Shown in pieces: positions 21,706-32,435 of a DNA stretch of 64,000 bases. The position numbers and the translations under genes are program-made. A model generated the notes under the pieces. That model worked only from the letters and a program-made list of their open reading frames with translations. It was not told where the DNA came from and made no database searches. This stretch comes from Strobilurus pachycystidiatus (Eukaryota; Basidiomycota; Agaricomycetes; Agaricales; Physalacriaceae), in assembly GCA_019915135.1 (NCBI GenBank), contig JAHLMK010000025.1, positions 248,001 through 312,000 on the forward strand, read 5' to 3'. Position 1 is the first letter of the stretch. Every line of letters begins with the position of its first letter.

Positions 21706-22541
21706 CAGCGAGCATAAGTGGTGGATTTCGATATATATTCTATTCCCATCCCGTTGACGCTTCAACGAATCTACCCGAAATTTTGTTGGTCCTTACTAGG
21801 TCTTCTTCTTCGGTTACTGTTCTCTACTTGTATCTCTTTTCATTTGTACCAGTAGGCGTGTGCCCTTCTAGCTATCGGTCGTTCCAATGTGAATAATATA
21901 TCGTGAGGAACTTCGCTGCGATCTTAGTGGGTGGCGCCAACTATCAATCATCGCCATATACCTAATATCCGTGCTTCGCAGTGGGGCGTTCCGATGCTAT
22001 TACACGCTTTTCCATAAGTATGGGCACTTCGGGCGCAACACAACATCTAATAACCTCGACGTGCCTATTTCGAACCCTTCATTTCCAGTAAGAAAAGCTC
22101 GTTCGTTAGGTGAATGAGAGTCGGATGTTAGTAAGCAGCAACCCGTCTCAAAGCAAAGAGACGAGCCCACGGAACGCAAGGAATGCTAAATTTCGCACGT
22201 CGAGCCTTGCCCGTAGGATGTATTGACAATGACGTACATAGCCTTGATGGCTAATGAATAGCACACATTGCCCTTCCATCCTGCTGCCTGAACAAACATG
22301 ATCTAGAATGACGGGTGTAATTCATCAGACGGAAAAAGTCCTCTATCTACCGCATCTACGTGCGCCTACGGGAAATGAAATCAGAAAACGCCAATGCTAG
22401 AGTTCCGAGTAGCTGATCCTGTGAAGATTCGCAGGAGTTGATGATGAGGAACGTTAGTGAAAGCAGGGTCAAGCGTTCATTAAAGTAGTAGGCCGATAGA
22501 AGCATAAGAACATGTATGGAAATTGTGGTCCGAAGCGTCAA
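21706..22541. other. Intergenic, no supported gene
   Basis: Between the convergent ends of small-protein copy 2 and the barrel-protein gene. No frame, repeat or RNA recognised. Confidence 0.35.
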
Positions 22542-23553
22542 TCACTGAATGAACCTCGAGTATCGCTTGAGTTTGACGGTCCGCGTGTCAATAGTCGCGT
22601 GCTGAAGAACCCTTTGGTAGCCGCCCGCATATTCTGTCGTCGAACGCGCCTGCCATTGGGCCTGTGACGATGAGATCAGATAAGGCGTCGCGGGCGGAAG
22701 CAACATGGGAGGAAAGCGGTGCATACCTCGATGCTGTCCCACCCTGTTAGCACCATAAACTCGTCGTCATTTACATTTATGGTCGCATTGAACCAATGGT
22801 CTCGGTAGCCTTCGCAGTGTCGCGACCGACTGGTCCAGTCTGCAACTATGGGGATAAGCTTGTCAGCCTCCCTGTCGCTGGCCTTCTTCAAACGGATAAT
22901 CTGCACCGACACGACGGGCGACGAGAGGACGCCCCACAGGTATGACTCTGCCTCGAGCCAGATGTCGTCAGAGGCTCCTCGACGTGCCATAGCGTGTGCC
23001 AGGAGCTGGCTATACGAGTCGTTTGGGATGTGGACCTCGGGATCGGGCCAAACTGCAAACATGGCACGGCTGGTGAGAGAGATAAAAATCACAATGGGCG
23101 AGAAGCACTTACCTATGGCGATAAATCCGCGTGTCGGATTCTCGATCTCTTGTCCGTAGTGCATCCTACCCACAAAATGTCAATATCAACAAATGATCGA
23201 CATCGGGAGCGATTGGGGAAATTGAGCGTGGAAGTGGGGACAGTGACGGCGGGGGAGAAGCTTAAAACCTACACTTTGAGAGACCTGCTTGCGTCGCTCT
23301 GTACATGGTCGCCGAGCGGGGTGATTGCTTTCCGTGGATTGGCTCGGTACTCGAGGCTGCTTTCGAATGTGGTGAATTGGATGGCGACGTGAATTTGATA
23401 ATTGTAGATGCTGTTCCCGCCATGAGGAATAGTACTTCGAGAGGGTGTGGAGGAGCGTGTCGCAGGAGCGGCAGATGTGGGGCGGGGAGACTGCAGGTAA
23501 GCCGCATGATGAGGGCGCGAGGGCGACGTAAACTGAGCTGGTCGTCGCGACAT
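22542..23553 (-). CDS. Probable dimeric alpha/beta-barrel (ABM-like) protein
   Basis: Four predicted exons. Exon 1 starts at 23553 with MSRRPAQFTSPSRPHHAAYL, a Ser/Pro/Arg-rich lead, then IYNYQIHVAIQFTTFESS. A short exon reads MHYGQEIENPTRGFIAI. The next begins VWPDPEVHIPNDSY and runs to FMVLTGWDSIE; a last exon begins AQWQARSTTEY and ends RYSRFIQ. The paired patterns GQEIENP and GWDSIEAQ at strand ends are typical of the ferredoxin-like barrels of the antibiotic-biosynthesis-monooxygenase/stress-responsive class, found widely as uncharacterised fungal proteins. The donor after WDSIE (GTATGC) and the acceptor before AQW restore the motif, which supports the splice. Function unknown; some relatives bind heme or small aromatic compounds. 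Confidence 0.58.
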
Positions 23554-24744
23554 AGTCTTTGTTCTCTTTTGGTGGAGCAAGACCACGGCTGGTCTTTTAT
23601 TGCGATCATGCCAACACGACGTTTTTGGACAAGGCCATCACCAGACTGGCCGAAATCCATGTTCGTCGGGTATAAACAAAGAGTCACGGACTTAAACGGC
23701 GTCGGAAAAGGTGTGTGCGATCGGCCACCAGATCCTGAACGCCGAAATGCGCACCGCAAAGCTGTGAGTATCATGCGGAGAATTACATGTTGCGGCTTGA
23801 CTATATCAGTCACCGACATGAGGCATAGTGAGCGACAAACCGCGTGCTTCCATAAAGATCCGAGCGACAAGATCCTCCTTGTTCTCGAATTGGATAAGCG
23901 TATCTGGGCTAGAGCTACAGTTAGTAGCTACAGAGATCAGTTTACTCCACCTGCACCCCAAACTCGAGGTGCAAATGGGGCAGTGCAGGGCCTATTCGGC
24001 GAGGGCGCATTCGGCGCTTAAGATGGACTGGATCCATGGTCAATCACAAATGAGATGAGCTCAGAAAGAGCAACCTACCATGATGTAGGTGCGCTACTTG
24101 ACTCCAATGTCCATGCAGCTAGCACGTTTCAGGGAGCCACAAGCCTCCCCAAGAGAATATCGTCCATATGCAGATCGCATATGAACTAGGGCTGACAGTC
24201 TGTCGCTCGTCATACACGAAGTAGGCGCTAGTGGGCAACGGCATGATGCATGGCATGCCATGAAGCACCTCGCGTCGCACACGTGTCGTCACTCACGCTC
24301 GTCCCCACAAACGCGCCAGTTCTTCTTGTTCCTGGAATACACCGGTGACACGTTCTCGCAAAGATCTACTACGGGCAGCTGTTAAGTCTCGCGGCCGCGA
24401 CCCAAGAAGTGCCTGCAGGTCAAGCAGGATATGGGAAGTTCCCATCGATAACGCTTCGCGAGGGAAAGTGAGCTCGGAAAACAAATGGGGCCAGGGCAGA
24501 GTCTCGCATCTTCATCATCGCCGAAGGCAAATGAAAGTGGACGGCAAGCTGTAAAGTGATCGGCGTTTAACTTCAATGATTTTGATTGCAGCAGTATCTG
24601 GCACGCAGAGTCAGATGAAGTCTGGGTAGTGCTAAGCTTCGACTCTCGAGTCATAACAACTGTAGTCCCCTCAGAATAAGAAATCAGAGTCCATTGCAAA
24701 AGTTGAATGAAAAGACAGACAAAAAGAAGATCAATTGCCTGAAG
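23554..24744. other. Intergenic with a possible small two-exon gene
   Basis: On the minus strand, ATG at 24445 opens MGTSHILLDLQALLGSRPRD and runs to LARLWGR at a good GTGAGT donor near 24299. An acceptor near 24199 gives ALVHMRSAYGRY and a stop at about 24094. The product (about 85 residues) matches nothing known to me. The rest of the interval shows no gene. Confidence 0.25.
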
Positions 24745-24833
24745 CGACATCGGCAGGGTTCGAACCTGCGCCCTCAAAGAGGAACAGATAATGAAGTTCA
24801 AATCTGTCGCCGTAACCACTTGGCTACGATGCC
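24745..24833 (-). tRNA. tRNA-Ser(UGA) with a 7-base intron
   Basis: The acceptor stem GGCATCG pairs with CGATGTC (one G-U pair). There is a D arm, an anticodon stem ACAGA/TCTGT with loop TTTGAA and anticodon TGA, a long variable arm TCCTC-TTT-GAGGGC as in class II tRNAs, and a T arm GCAGGTTCGAACCCTGC. The seven bases CTTCATT after position 37 are best read as the intron, leaving an 82-base mature tRNA. Confidence 0.9.
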
Positions 24834-26089
24834 CCATCTCGAAATTTAGGCCGCAGTTCCAGACCTCATCACAAGTCGTTGACCATGCAAAACTCGTGCT
24901 CCCACGAGATGAAAAACTGTCCCACATACTCACCAGACACGTCATTACTCGTATGGACTCCTCCAGTGAGATCCCATTGCTACTCTACGTGGTAGCAAGT
25001 TCTTTGCCCCCGAGAACTACTCAACTTGACAACATCCCGCAAGAGATCCCGGACGTAATCCTCTTTCTAAGTATGTGGTCCTGCTTGCCAGTCCTGAATT
25101 CTGTCTACCGATGTGCCCCCGACACGCATTTGCACAAAGTTCTGCCAGGCTGCTTTGGACAGCTCGGCGTTTTCACACCGACGGACGGATGTAGATCTGT
25201 CCTACAATACGTATGTTTGGCGGACCATTGCCGGGATTTCTGGAGTGGACACTTCGCTACTGGCGACCGGTGGATGGATGAGACTCACGAGAGACGTTTT
25301 ACGAGGACCGATAGGTCAATGTCAACTTTAATACGGCGGCAATCGATTACCTGATGATAGAATCAATTCAAGATGCCAACAAGTTTGATAGACTTGAGAG
25401 CTTGAGGTCTTGAGAAGGAAGTGCATAGGCTTGACGTTGTCCAAGTCCGATGGCCAAGGCGCCCCATGGAAGCTGAATTTATGGAAGAGGGGGCGCATGT
25501 TCCTGTCGCACGTGGACCGTGGGAATCACATCCCGCTTGTCCTCATCGCTCCACCCAAACCGACCTTGCCTCTTCCACATCGTTGGTCTTTTCCCGCTGC
25601 TTTTGCCACCGTGTGCCGACGCGTTCCACGCCATAACACTGCCTTATAGCTGCTGCCTTTTGTGCGTCTTTTCTGCCTGTCGCGAGGCGTGCAGCGGAAC
25701 GGAACACTGACCCGCTCCTCCAGCCTGTCTGCGCCCAGAACACCACCAGAACCACCATCAGCCAATCTGGTTCGTGCGCCGTCTTTTCCCCGCTATTTTT
25801 CATCACGAACTTATGCGCGCTGCAGCCTCTTGCGTGAAAGGAACGGACCAACAAGCACGCCCGCCAGCCGCCAATCATCCCGCTCCTAAAACGATACGCC
25901 TTCCGGGATATCAGCCCTTGTACGTTGCGGGAATCTCACCACTTTTTTCGCCGCCGTCGCCATGTCTGACCTGCGCACCAGTTATCGACAGCCATAGCCC
26001 GTCGCCACCATCAACAGCCTCGATTCTCGACGATAGTCGACCCAGCAACCGACCGCAAAGTGCCAATTATCCACTAAGCTGTACCCAAT
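24834..26089. other. Intergenic; 5' flank of the DDX6/Dhh1 gene
   Basis: The last ~500 bases are pyrimidine-rich on the coding strand (CGACCTTGCCTCTTCC, TTTTCCCGCTGC), as is common in strong basidiomycete promoters and 5' leaders. A 187-codon frame (24791-25354) overlaps the tRNA and looks accidental. Confidence 0.35.
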
Positions 26090-27682
26090 ATGTCCACCGC
26101 ACCCATGACCGCATCGTGCGTACCATTCTCGATCCAACTGTGGCGCCTTTCTGACCTCAACGCGCCGCAGAACATCTAGGCCGCCTTCATCTGCGCCGAC
26201 AACTGCCCCTGGCCGCCCTCCCTCCAACGCACCGACCCAGCCCTCGTCATCGAATCAGGACTGGAAGACGTCCCTCCGCCCGCCACCACGCGACACGCGA
26301 CCACAGACGCTCGATGTAACCGCGACAAAGGGCACCGAATTCGAGGACATGTACCTCCGCCGCGAGCTTCTGATGGGCATCTATGAGGCGGGCTTCGAGA
26401 GGCCCAGTCCCATACAGGAAGAGGCCATCCCCATGGCCCTCACCGGCCGCGACATCCTCGCACGCGCCAAGAACGGCACCGGAAAGACCGCCGCCTTCGT
26501 CATACCCTCTCTCCAGAGGGTGGACGTCTCGGTCGATAGAATCCAGGCGCTGCTCTTGGTCCCGACGCGAGAATTAGCACTGCAGACTAGTCAGGTGGGC
26601 GTCATCGTCTTCTGATGACAATTTTCTTCTTGTTGACGATTCTCTTCAAGGTTTGCAAGAATCTTTCCAAACATATGGGAGGATTGAATGTCATGGTCAC
26701 CACTGGTGGTACGACGCTCAAAGACGACATTATGCGTCTATCTGAGCCCGTACACGTCCTCGTCGGTACACCCGGCCGTATTCTCGATCTGGCCGGGAAG
26801 AACGTCGCCGACCTCAGCGACTGCGGCGTTTTCGTCATGGACGAAGCCGACAAATTGCTCTCGCCCGAGTTTGCGCCTGTCATGGAGCAACTCTTAGCCT
26901 ACGTACGACCGGAGCCTCAGGTGATGCTCTTCAGCGCCACGTTCCCCGTTATCGTCAAGGACTTCAAGGTACTATTCCTTCATTTCTCCTTTCCCATGTC
27001 TGACGATTTGCAGGACAAACACATGAAATCTCCTTATGAGATCAACCTCATGGACGAGCTCACTCTCCGCGGAGTGACTCAATATTACGCATATGTCGAA
27101 GAGCGACAGAAGGTGCACTGTCTCAACACACTTTTCGCCAAAGTAATACTTTCCTTTGCCTTTTCTGTCACCGCCCGTTTAACGTCTCTGCAGCTCCAAA
27201 TCAACCAGTCCATCATCTTCTGCAACTCCACCAACCGCGTCGAGCTTTTGGCCAAAAAAGTCACCGAGCTCGGCTACTCCTGCTTCTACTCGCATGCTAA
27301 AATGCTTCAATCTCACCGCAACCGTGTTTTCCACGATTTCCGCCAGGGAGAGTGTCGTAACCTCGTGTGTTCTGACCTCCTCACGCGTGGTATCGATATT
27401 CAAGCCGTCAACGTCGTCATCAACTTTGATTTCCCAAAGTCAAGCGAGACCTACCTCCATAGGATTGGAAGGAGTGGAAGGTTCGGACATCTGGGGTTGG
27501 CGATCAACTTGGTCACGTATGAGGATCGGTACAGTCTGTATAGGATCGAGCAGGAGTTGGGAACCGAGATCCAGCCGATCCCCCAGGTTATCGATCGGGG
27601 CTTGTATGTCGCGCCTGCGGGCGGGGAGGAACAAGAGAAGGAGAGGCAGCAGCAGCAGCAGAATGGGGTCGCGAGGAGATGA
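26090..27682 (+). CDS. dhh1: DEAD-box RNA helicase DDX6/Dhh1
   Basis: Five exons: 26090-26115, 26180-26595, 26651-26968, 27014-27142 and 27194-27682. The start MSTAPMTAS precedes a Pro/Ser-rich stretch and [17 protein letters not shown], then [20 protein letters not shown], the hallmark N-terminus of the DDX6 group. Motifs seen: [13 protein letters not shown] (Q motif), AKNGTGKT (I), PTRELALQ (Ia), TPGR (Ib), DEAD in [10 protein letters not shown] (II), SAT (III), IIFCNSTNR (IV), TRGIDIQ (V) and HRIGRSGR (VI). The C-terminus is short and Gln-rich. DDX6/Dhh1 represses translation and promotes mRNA decapping in P-bodies through Pat1, Edc3 and Dcp2. It is usually single-copy and essential or growth-critical. 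Everything needed for ATPase function is present. Confidence 0.95.
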
Positions 27683-28372
27683 AGGAGCAGTGTCGTGCGG
27701 AGGTTGGGAGGGGATGGTGTTTGGTGTGGCGCTTGTGGAGGGGTGTAGTTGGTGGCGCCGGAGGTGGAGACGGGGATGGGCGATGACTTTCGACCGCCAG
27801 CGACGATGTTTGTTCTTGTGCTTGCTATTTCCTCTGATACTGTCTTTTCGTCTGATCCTGATCTCTCACTACGTTATTACTGTGCTTTACTTACAGGTTC
27901 TGTCGTCGTTGGCTTTCGAGGTCGTCGTTTGTTCGTTGGGTGGGTGATGGATGGATGGATGCGGGTGCGATAAATACTTTACTTAGTTGTGGTCGCTGTT
28001 CAGTTGGGAGTGCTAGGTCAATATAAGCACCCTTGGGCGACTGCATTTTGAAATGATATTATAGCGCGGTGTATGCTATCGGGTCTACTGCCAGTGTCTT
28101 CATCAGAGGTGATCTCTGTAGCCGAGGACACTCTGAACGAATCCAAAGAACGCGTCGATCGCAGCTCTGAAATTTTATGTGTTCGCCATCTGTAGAATGG
28201 CGAGCATGTTCTCGTACATATCTAGGCTTCGCTACTGGCGTGTGTCATAATGGTATTGAGGCAGTTACGAGGGGCACCCGAGCTTTATGCCTGGTATAGG
28301 TAGAAGTACACACTGCCGACTTTTGTATGCTGGGAGGACTTGAAGGAAGGAAGGAAATGTATTATACTCTGT
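27683..28372. other. Intergenic between convergent genes
   Basis: Holds the 3' ends of dhh1 and kinase 2. No gene or repeat seen. Confidence 0.35.
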
Positions 28373-30617
28373 TCATGCGAGTGCGTCGAGCATTCCGCCG
28401 TCCATAGGGTCGTATCTAATGACCGCATCCCCGTAATTATCGGGATCAACAATCACAAAGTGATCCATCCCGGCGGCACTGTGTGCAGCTGGTGTGCGGT
28501 TGGAATCGATGGTGGTGGAGTAAGGCTTGCAATGGCCCGACGAAGAAGACTCGAAATCATGTGCATCCGGGTTCCCCGGCGTTGGAATGAAGCTGCTGAA
28601 CGGAGTCTCAACCGGGCTGTCGTCCATGGAATCCAGGAGGGGTGTACCCCCATAGACAATATGGGGATTCAGTTTACTCTCTTCGACAACGTAAGGCAAA
28701 GAGAACGAGGAAACAACTACCAGACTTAGTCAGTTACGTATTCCAAAGAAGGAGGGGAACTAACCATTTTGCCTGAAATCATGCACATCCACCATGTCTG
28801 GCGTCGGGCGAAACTCGCTGAGCGGAGCCTCAGCGGGGCTGTTGTCCGCGGAGTCCAGGAGGGGAGTGTCACCATAAAGGATATGAGGATTTGGCTCGCT
28901 GACTCCGACCATCTGAGGCACATATGGTGAAGAGATTACTACTCGACTTCGTCAGTAGTATATTCCAGGGATTATAGAAAAGACCAACCAATTGATGGCG
29001 CACTCGTGTCGCCAGCATGCTGGCCATGATGTGTTAGTGGCCCGCGAAGCATCTCGAGATAGTTTGAAAGGTAAGGGTTGTTGTCGTCAGTAGGTGACGA
29101 CGACGGTTCCGGCTCTGTGGACTGGAGCATATAGTCCTCCACGGCTTCCCTATATTCATCTACACAGTCCATATCAAGCGTCCACAGAGCGCCAAGTATT
29201 TCTGTCGCCGATGGACGGCCTTCGGGTGAGTGTGAAAGGCAGGGAAGGACAACACTATCCCATAACTTCGAAGACAAGACTTCGGTCGGGGGCTGCGGGG
29301 GGAGTTGTTTCAAGCATATCTGTCTGACCACTGCAGCGTCCCGGCGGAGATGGGCGTATGGAGCCTGCCCGGTGTATATCTTCGCGATATATCAGAACTG
29401 GAACAACGAGATGCGAAGAAATGAGAGCGCGACATACCTCGATGACTGTACATCCGAAAGAGTATATATCCCGGGCAGACAGGAGGCGAGGATCAGAATC
29501 CGCCTCGTCTATCAGCTCTGGAGGGAGCCAGCGGATGGTTCCTCGCCCTCGAGTTGATGTCCCCGGAAGCTCGGTCTCAGAAACCAGGCTGATGCCGAAA
29601 TCCGCCAAACAACAGTGTAAATCATCGTTTACGAGAATGTTTGCCTGGTACGGTGTTATCTGAGCTGCCGAAGAAACAGAGTCGAGCGGAACTCGAAACG
29701 TACCCCTCGGATGTCCGCGTGTATGACTTGGGGATCCAATCCATGAAGATATGCCATACCAGACGCAACATCACAGATCTAGTCGGCGGTCAGCTATTTG
29801 GAGCATTGGGGCATATATAAAGTACGTACCGACCGGAACCGATAAAGGAGCGGATTCTCTACCAAACGGAAACGATAATGGAGGGGGTTTTTTAAGAGAA
29901 AGTCAATGATATTGCCGTGTTCCATCCATGGCGATATGAGGCACAACCGCGAAGGGTCAACATCGACGCTAGCACCAAGAAACGTCAGGATGTTCGGGTG
30001 TTTCAGTTGACGCCAAACTAAAGCTTCGTGGCAAAAGGCCTAGTGATGTCAGCCATCGGAGAATCAGGAGCACAGAAGAGATGAATGACTAACTTTATGG
30101 ACGCGATCCGCAGTGAGTTTTCCTTGACAGTGCGTGCGAAGTATCTTGAGGCACGCAGGCCGGCCTCGGTATGTGCCTCGGTAAATATCCTGTATGCCCA
30201 TCGAATATAACGACCCAGTCAACTGAAACCAGCCGCAAGACTCACGGAAAACCCCCCACCACGATAGCTTGAATTGCCATCTAGCTTCAAGCTCGCAAGT
30301 TGGACGTAAAAGTTGGACGGGAGGACGTCGTGCCTCTCACTAAGTTTTCGAAGGCATTTGATGCAGGTTCTACGGTATGTATAGTCTGCGGGCGAGGTCT
30401 GGTCCAGCTCCTGTAAAGAGCATCAGCTATTGCGCATCATAGGACCCGAAGAACCTACGTGCTGTAAGACATCCATAACGGCCTGGGCGAGCTCTCCCGG
30501 GACGTTCCTGATACCTCTCCACGGCGAGTCGTATCCGAGAAGATATACGCTAGCCTGAATATCATCAGCTCGAAGAAGATTCCACGGTGGCTCCTCCGAA
30601 GGATGCGAAGCAGACAT
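28373..30617 (-). CDS. TKL-type protein kinase 2 (non-RD) with duplicated tail exon
   Basis: Exon 1 (30617-30459) starts MSASHPSEEPPWNLLRADDI; exon 2 starts at 30410 with QELDQTSPADYTYRR, then CLRKLSERHDVLPSNFY as in kinase 1. Kinase motifs: GGGFS joined to DIYRGTYRG, ACLKIL, LKHPNILTFLG, LISPWMEHGNIIDFL, YLHGLDPQVIHADIRG joined to ANILV, LADFGIS, RGRGTIRWLPPEL and DIYSFGCTVIEV. The C-lobe continues YTGQAPYAHLRRDAAVVRQI to CLSHSPEGRPSA. The loop has HAD instead of HRD. After the kinase comes an acidic Ser/Pro-rich tail in which two successive exons (about 28926-28765 and 28699-28373) encode related segments: NPHILYGDTPLLDSADNSP and NPHIVYGGTPLLDSMDDSP. Likely an active Ser/Thr/Tyr kinase of the mushroom-expanded TKL group; partners unknown. 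Confidence 0.8.
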
Positions 30618-31602
30618 TTTGGCTGGGTTTTGGGGCGTATGTATCGTGGAGATGGAGGAGCGTGTATAAGTAGTGGGAAGGTGGTGGGATCACCTGCTAC
30701 GATGATGGGAACTGCCTTGACATGTCAAGATGTAATCAGAATGGATTGGAGAAGGTGCTTACCTATTGATAGGCAACAGCATTTGATAACGGCCAGCACT
30801 TCCCCACTCGAGCGGGGGCCAGCTCGTGTCGGTCTAGTCTCTCAACTTGCAAGACTTCGCGAGGTCGCTCGCGCCTCGAGGGCAGACAATGAATAGTGAA
30901 TAAGGAACGTCACATATAGAACTCGTTCGGTCGGTCTGGAAAGGAGTGCGGTGCAACGACCTATCTTGCACCGCTATCCCAAGACAGCTAGTTACTCGCA
31001 TCTCAATCAGTCAGCAAGCTACCCACAACAAGGGGTTAGTACGTACGAAATCCGGATGCCGAGAACTCGACGTCCATTGAACACATCCTGTCAGATCGCA
31101 CAGGAGCTAATTCAAATGCACAGCGAAGGTACGAAAATACACCCCAGTGCGGAGGTTTGTAACCCGGCCACAAGTGCGTCACTAGCACCTTCGACAAGGT
31201 TTGGATGCGCTTCTCTGCTCCGACTAGCTGAATGGCACGATTAATGCCATCGGCACCAATACTAGAGGTTGATGAACGATCTGCCAGGAATTGCTCTGCG
31301 ATAAACAGGAGTGTGCATGTGCAATCCATGCAGAATTTGATGTTGGTTGTAAGTAGACGAAAACAAAAACTTTCGTTGCCGGCGGCTCGACCGATGTAGT
31401 TATTGATAATTTCCTTGGGCGACCGACACTGAGAACGCCCTACACATATGTTCCGTGGACGCCTAGTCCCGGGAGAATGTACAGGCCACTTAGAACCCCG
31501 TAGGGAATTACTTCACCTGAGGACACGCCTTACCAAGGCTGAGAGTAACAACGTATTATCATTGATCTCTGAATTCGACGTCTGTGCAAGCTCAAAACTG
31601 TC
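30618..31602. other. Intergenic, no supported gene
   Basis: Kinase 2 promoter side and the 5' flank of the tRNA-Gly. A 97-codon minus frame (31329-31036) matches nothing. Confidence 0.35.
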
Positions 31603-31674
31603 GCATTAGTGGTGTAATGGTTAACATGCGGTCTTCCCATGGCCGCGTTCGGGGTTCGATTCCCCGCTAATGCA
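31603..31674 (+). tRNA. tRNA-Gly(CCC)
   Basis: A 72-base cloverleaf: acceptor GCATTAG/CTAATGC with discriminator A, D arm with GGTGTAATGGTTA (B-like A-box), anticodon stem CGGTC/GGCCG with loop TTCCCAT (anticodon CCC), and T arm CGGGGTTCGATTCCCCG. A TTTT stop for RNA polymerase III follows at once. Confidence 0.93.
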
Positions 31675-31718
31675 TTTTCGCTGCATTCTCGAGTCTCAAA
31701 ACACTTTTTAAATTTTCT

Positions 31719-32187
31719 GATAAATCTAGGGTAGCGAAGTATACCTCCCCCTCGGTATCTTACCAGTATTTTACCTACCCCTCCAAACCCCCATGTATTG
31801 ATACGGTAAGTTACCGTCTAATAGTCACATGACTGTTTCACGTGATGCTTGTGGCGCAATTTCCGCCACAAGCCAAAATGACATGAGAATTTGTTTCCAC
31901 GCCTCAAAATCAACATGTTGAGCTTCCAGTGTTAGCTCCAAGCCCTAGCTCTCAAATGCTACCTCACCTGGAGCTCAGAGCTCTGTCACACCTCTCTACA
32001 TTATCCCGCCACTTCCCGCCTCGCTGCCCGCCTCTCACATGAAGTGGTCACGTGAAAGCATCACGTGGAGGTAACTTACCTACCCTCCAGCGGCCGAGGT
32101 ATCTTACCGGTAAGTTACTGGTAACAAACCGTCACAAACCAACTTGGTACCGATACCTAGGGTTTACTTCGCCACCCTAGATAAATC
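31719..32187. mobile_element. Non-autonomous hAT-type MITE beside tRNA-Gly
   Basis: The element spans 31727-32179 (453 bases). The left end TAGGGTAGCGAAGTATACC and the reverse complement of the right end TAGGGTGGCGAAGTAAACC differ at two positions. The flanks are both GATAAATC (31719-31726 and 32180-32187), an 8-base duplication as made by hAT transposases. No coding capacity. Inside, further short inverted pieces occur (GGTATCTTACC, GGTAAGTTAC, CACGTGA). It sits 52 bases downstream of the tRNA-Gly gene. Confidence 0.9.
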
Positions 32188-32435
32188 ATGAGTTATAGCT
32201 TCAGTGTTCATTCACTGTTCACAGCCCTTGGCGCCCAGCGGCGGGCGCCTGCCACCTGGGCCCTCACATCGGGATTCGGGAGTCGGGACTCTAACTTTTT
32301 TGGCATGAGTTCCGAGCGGCGGTCTACTCTATATCCGCATCATTCATCCGAGCAGATATGACTTGATATGAGCATTGAGAGCTGGACAAAATTACATTGT
32401 TGAGGACCAAACACCCAACCATTGAGATATTGTAT

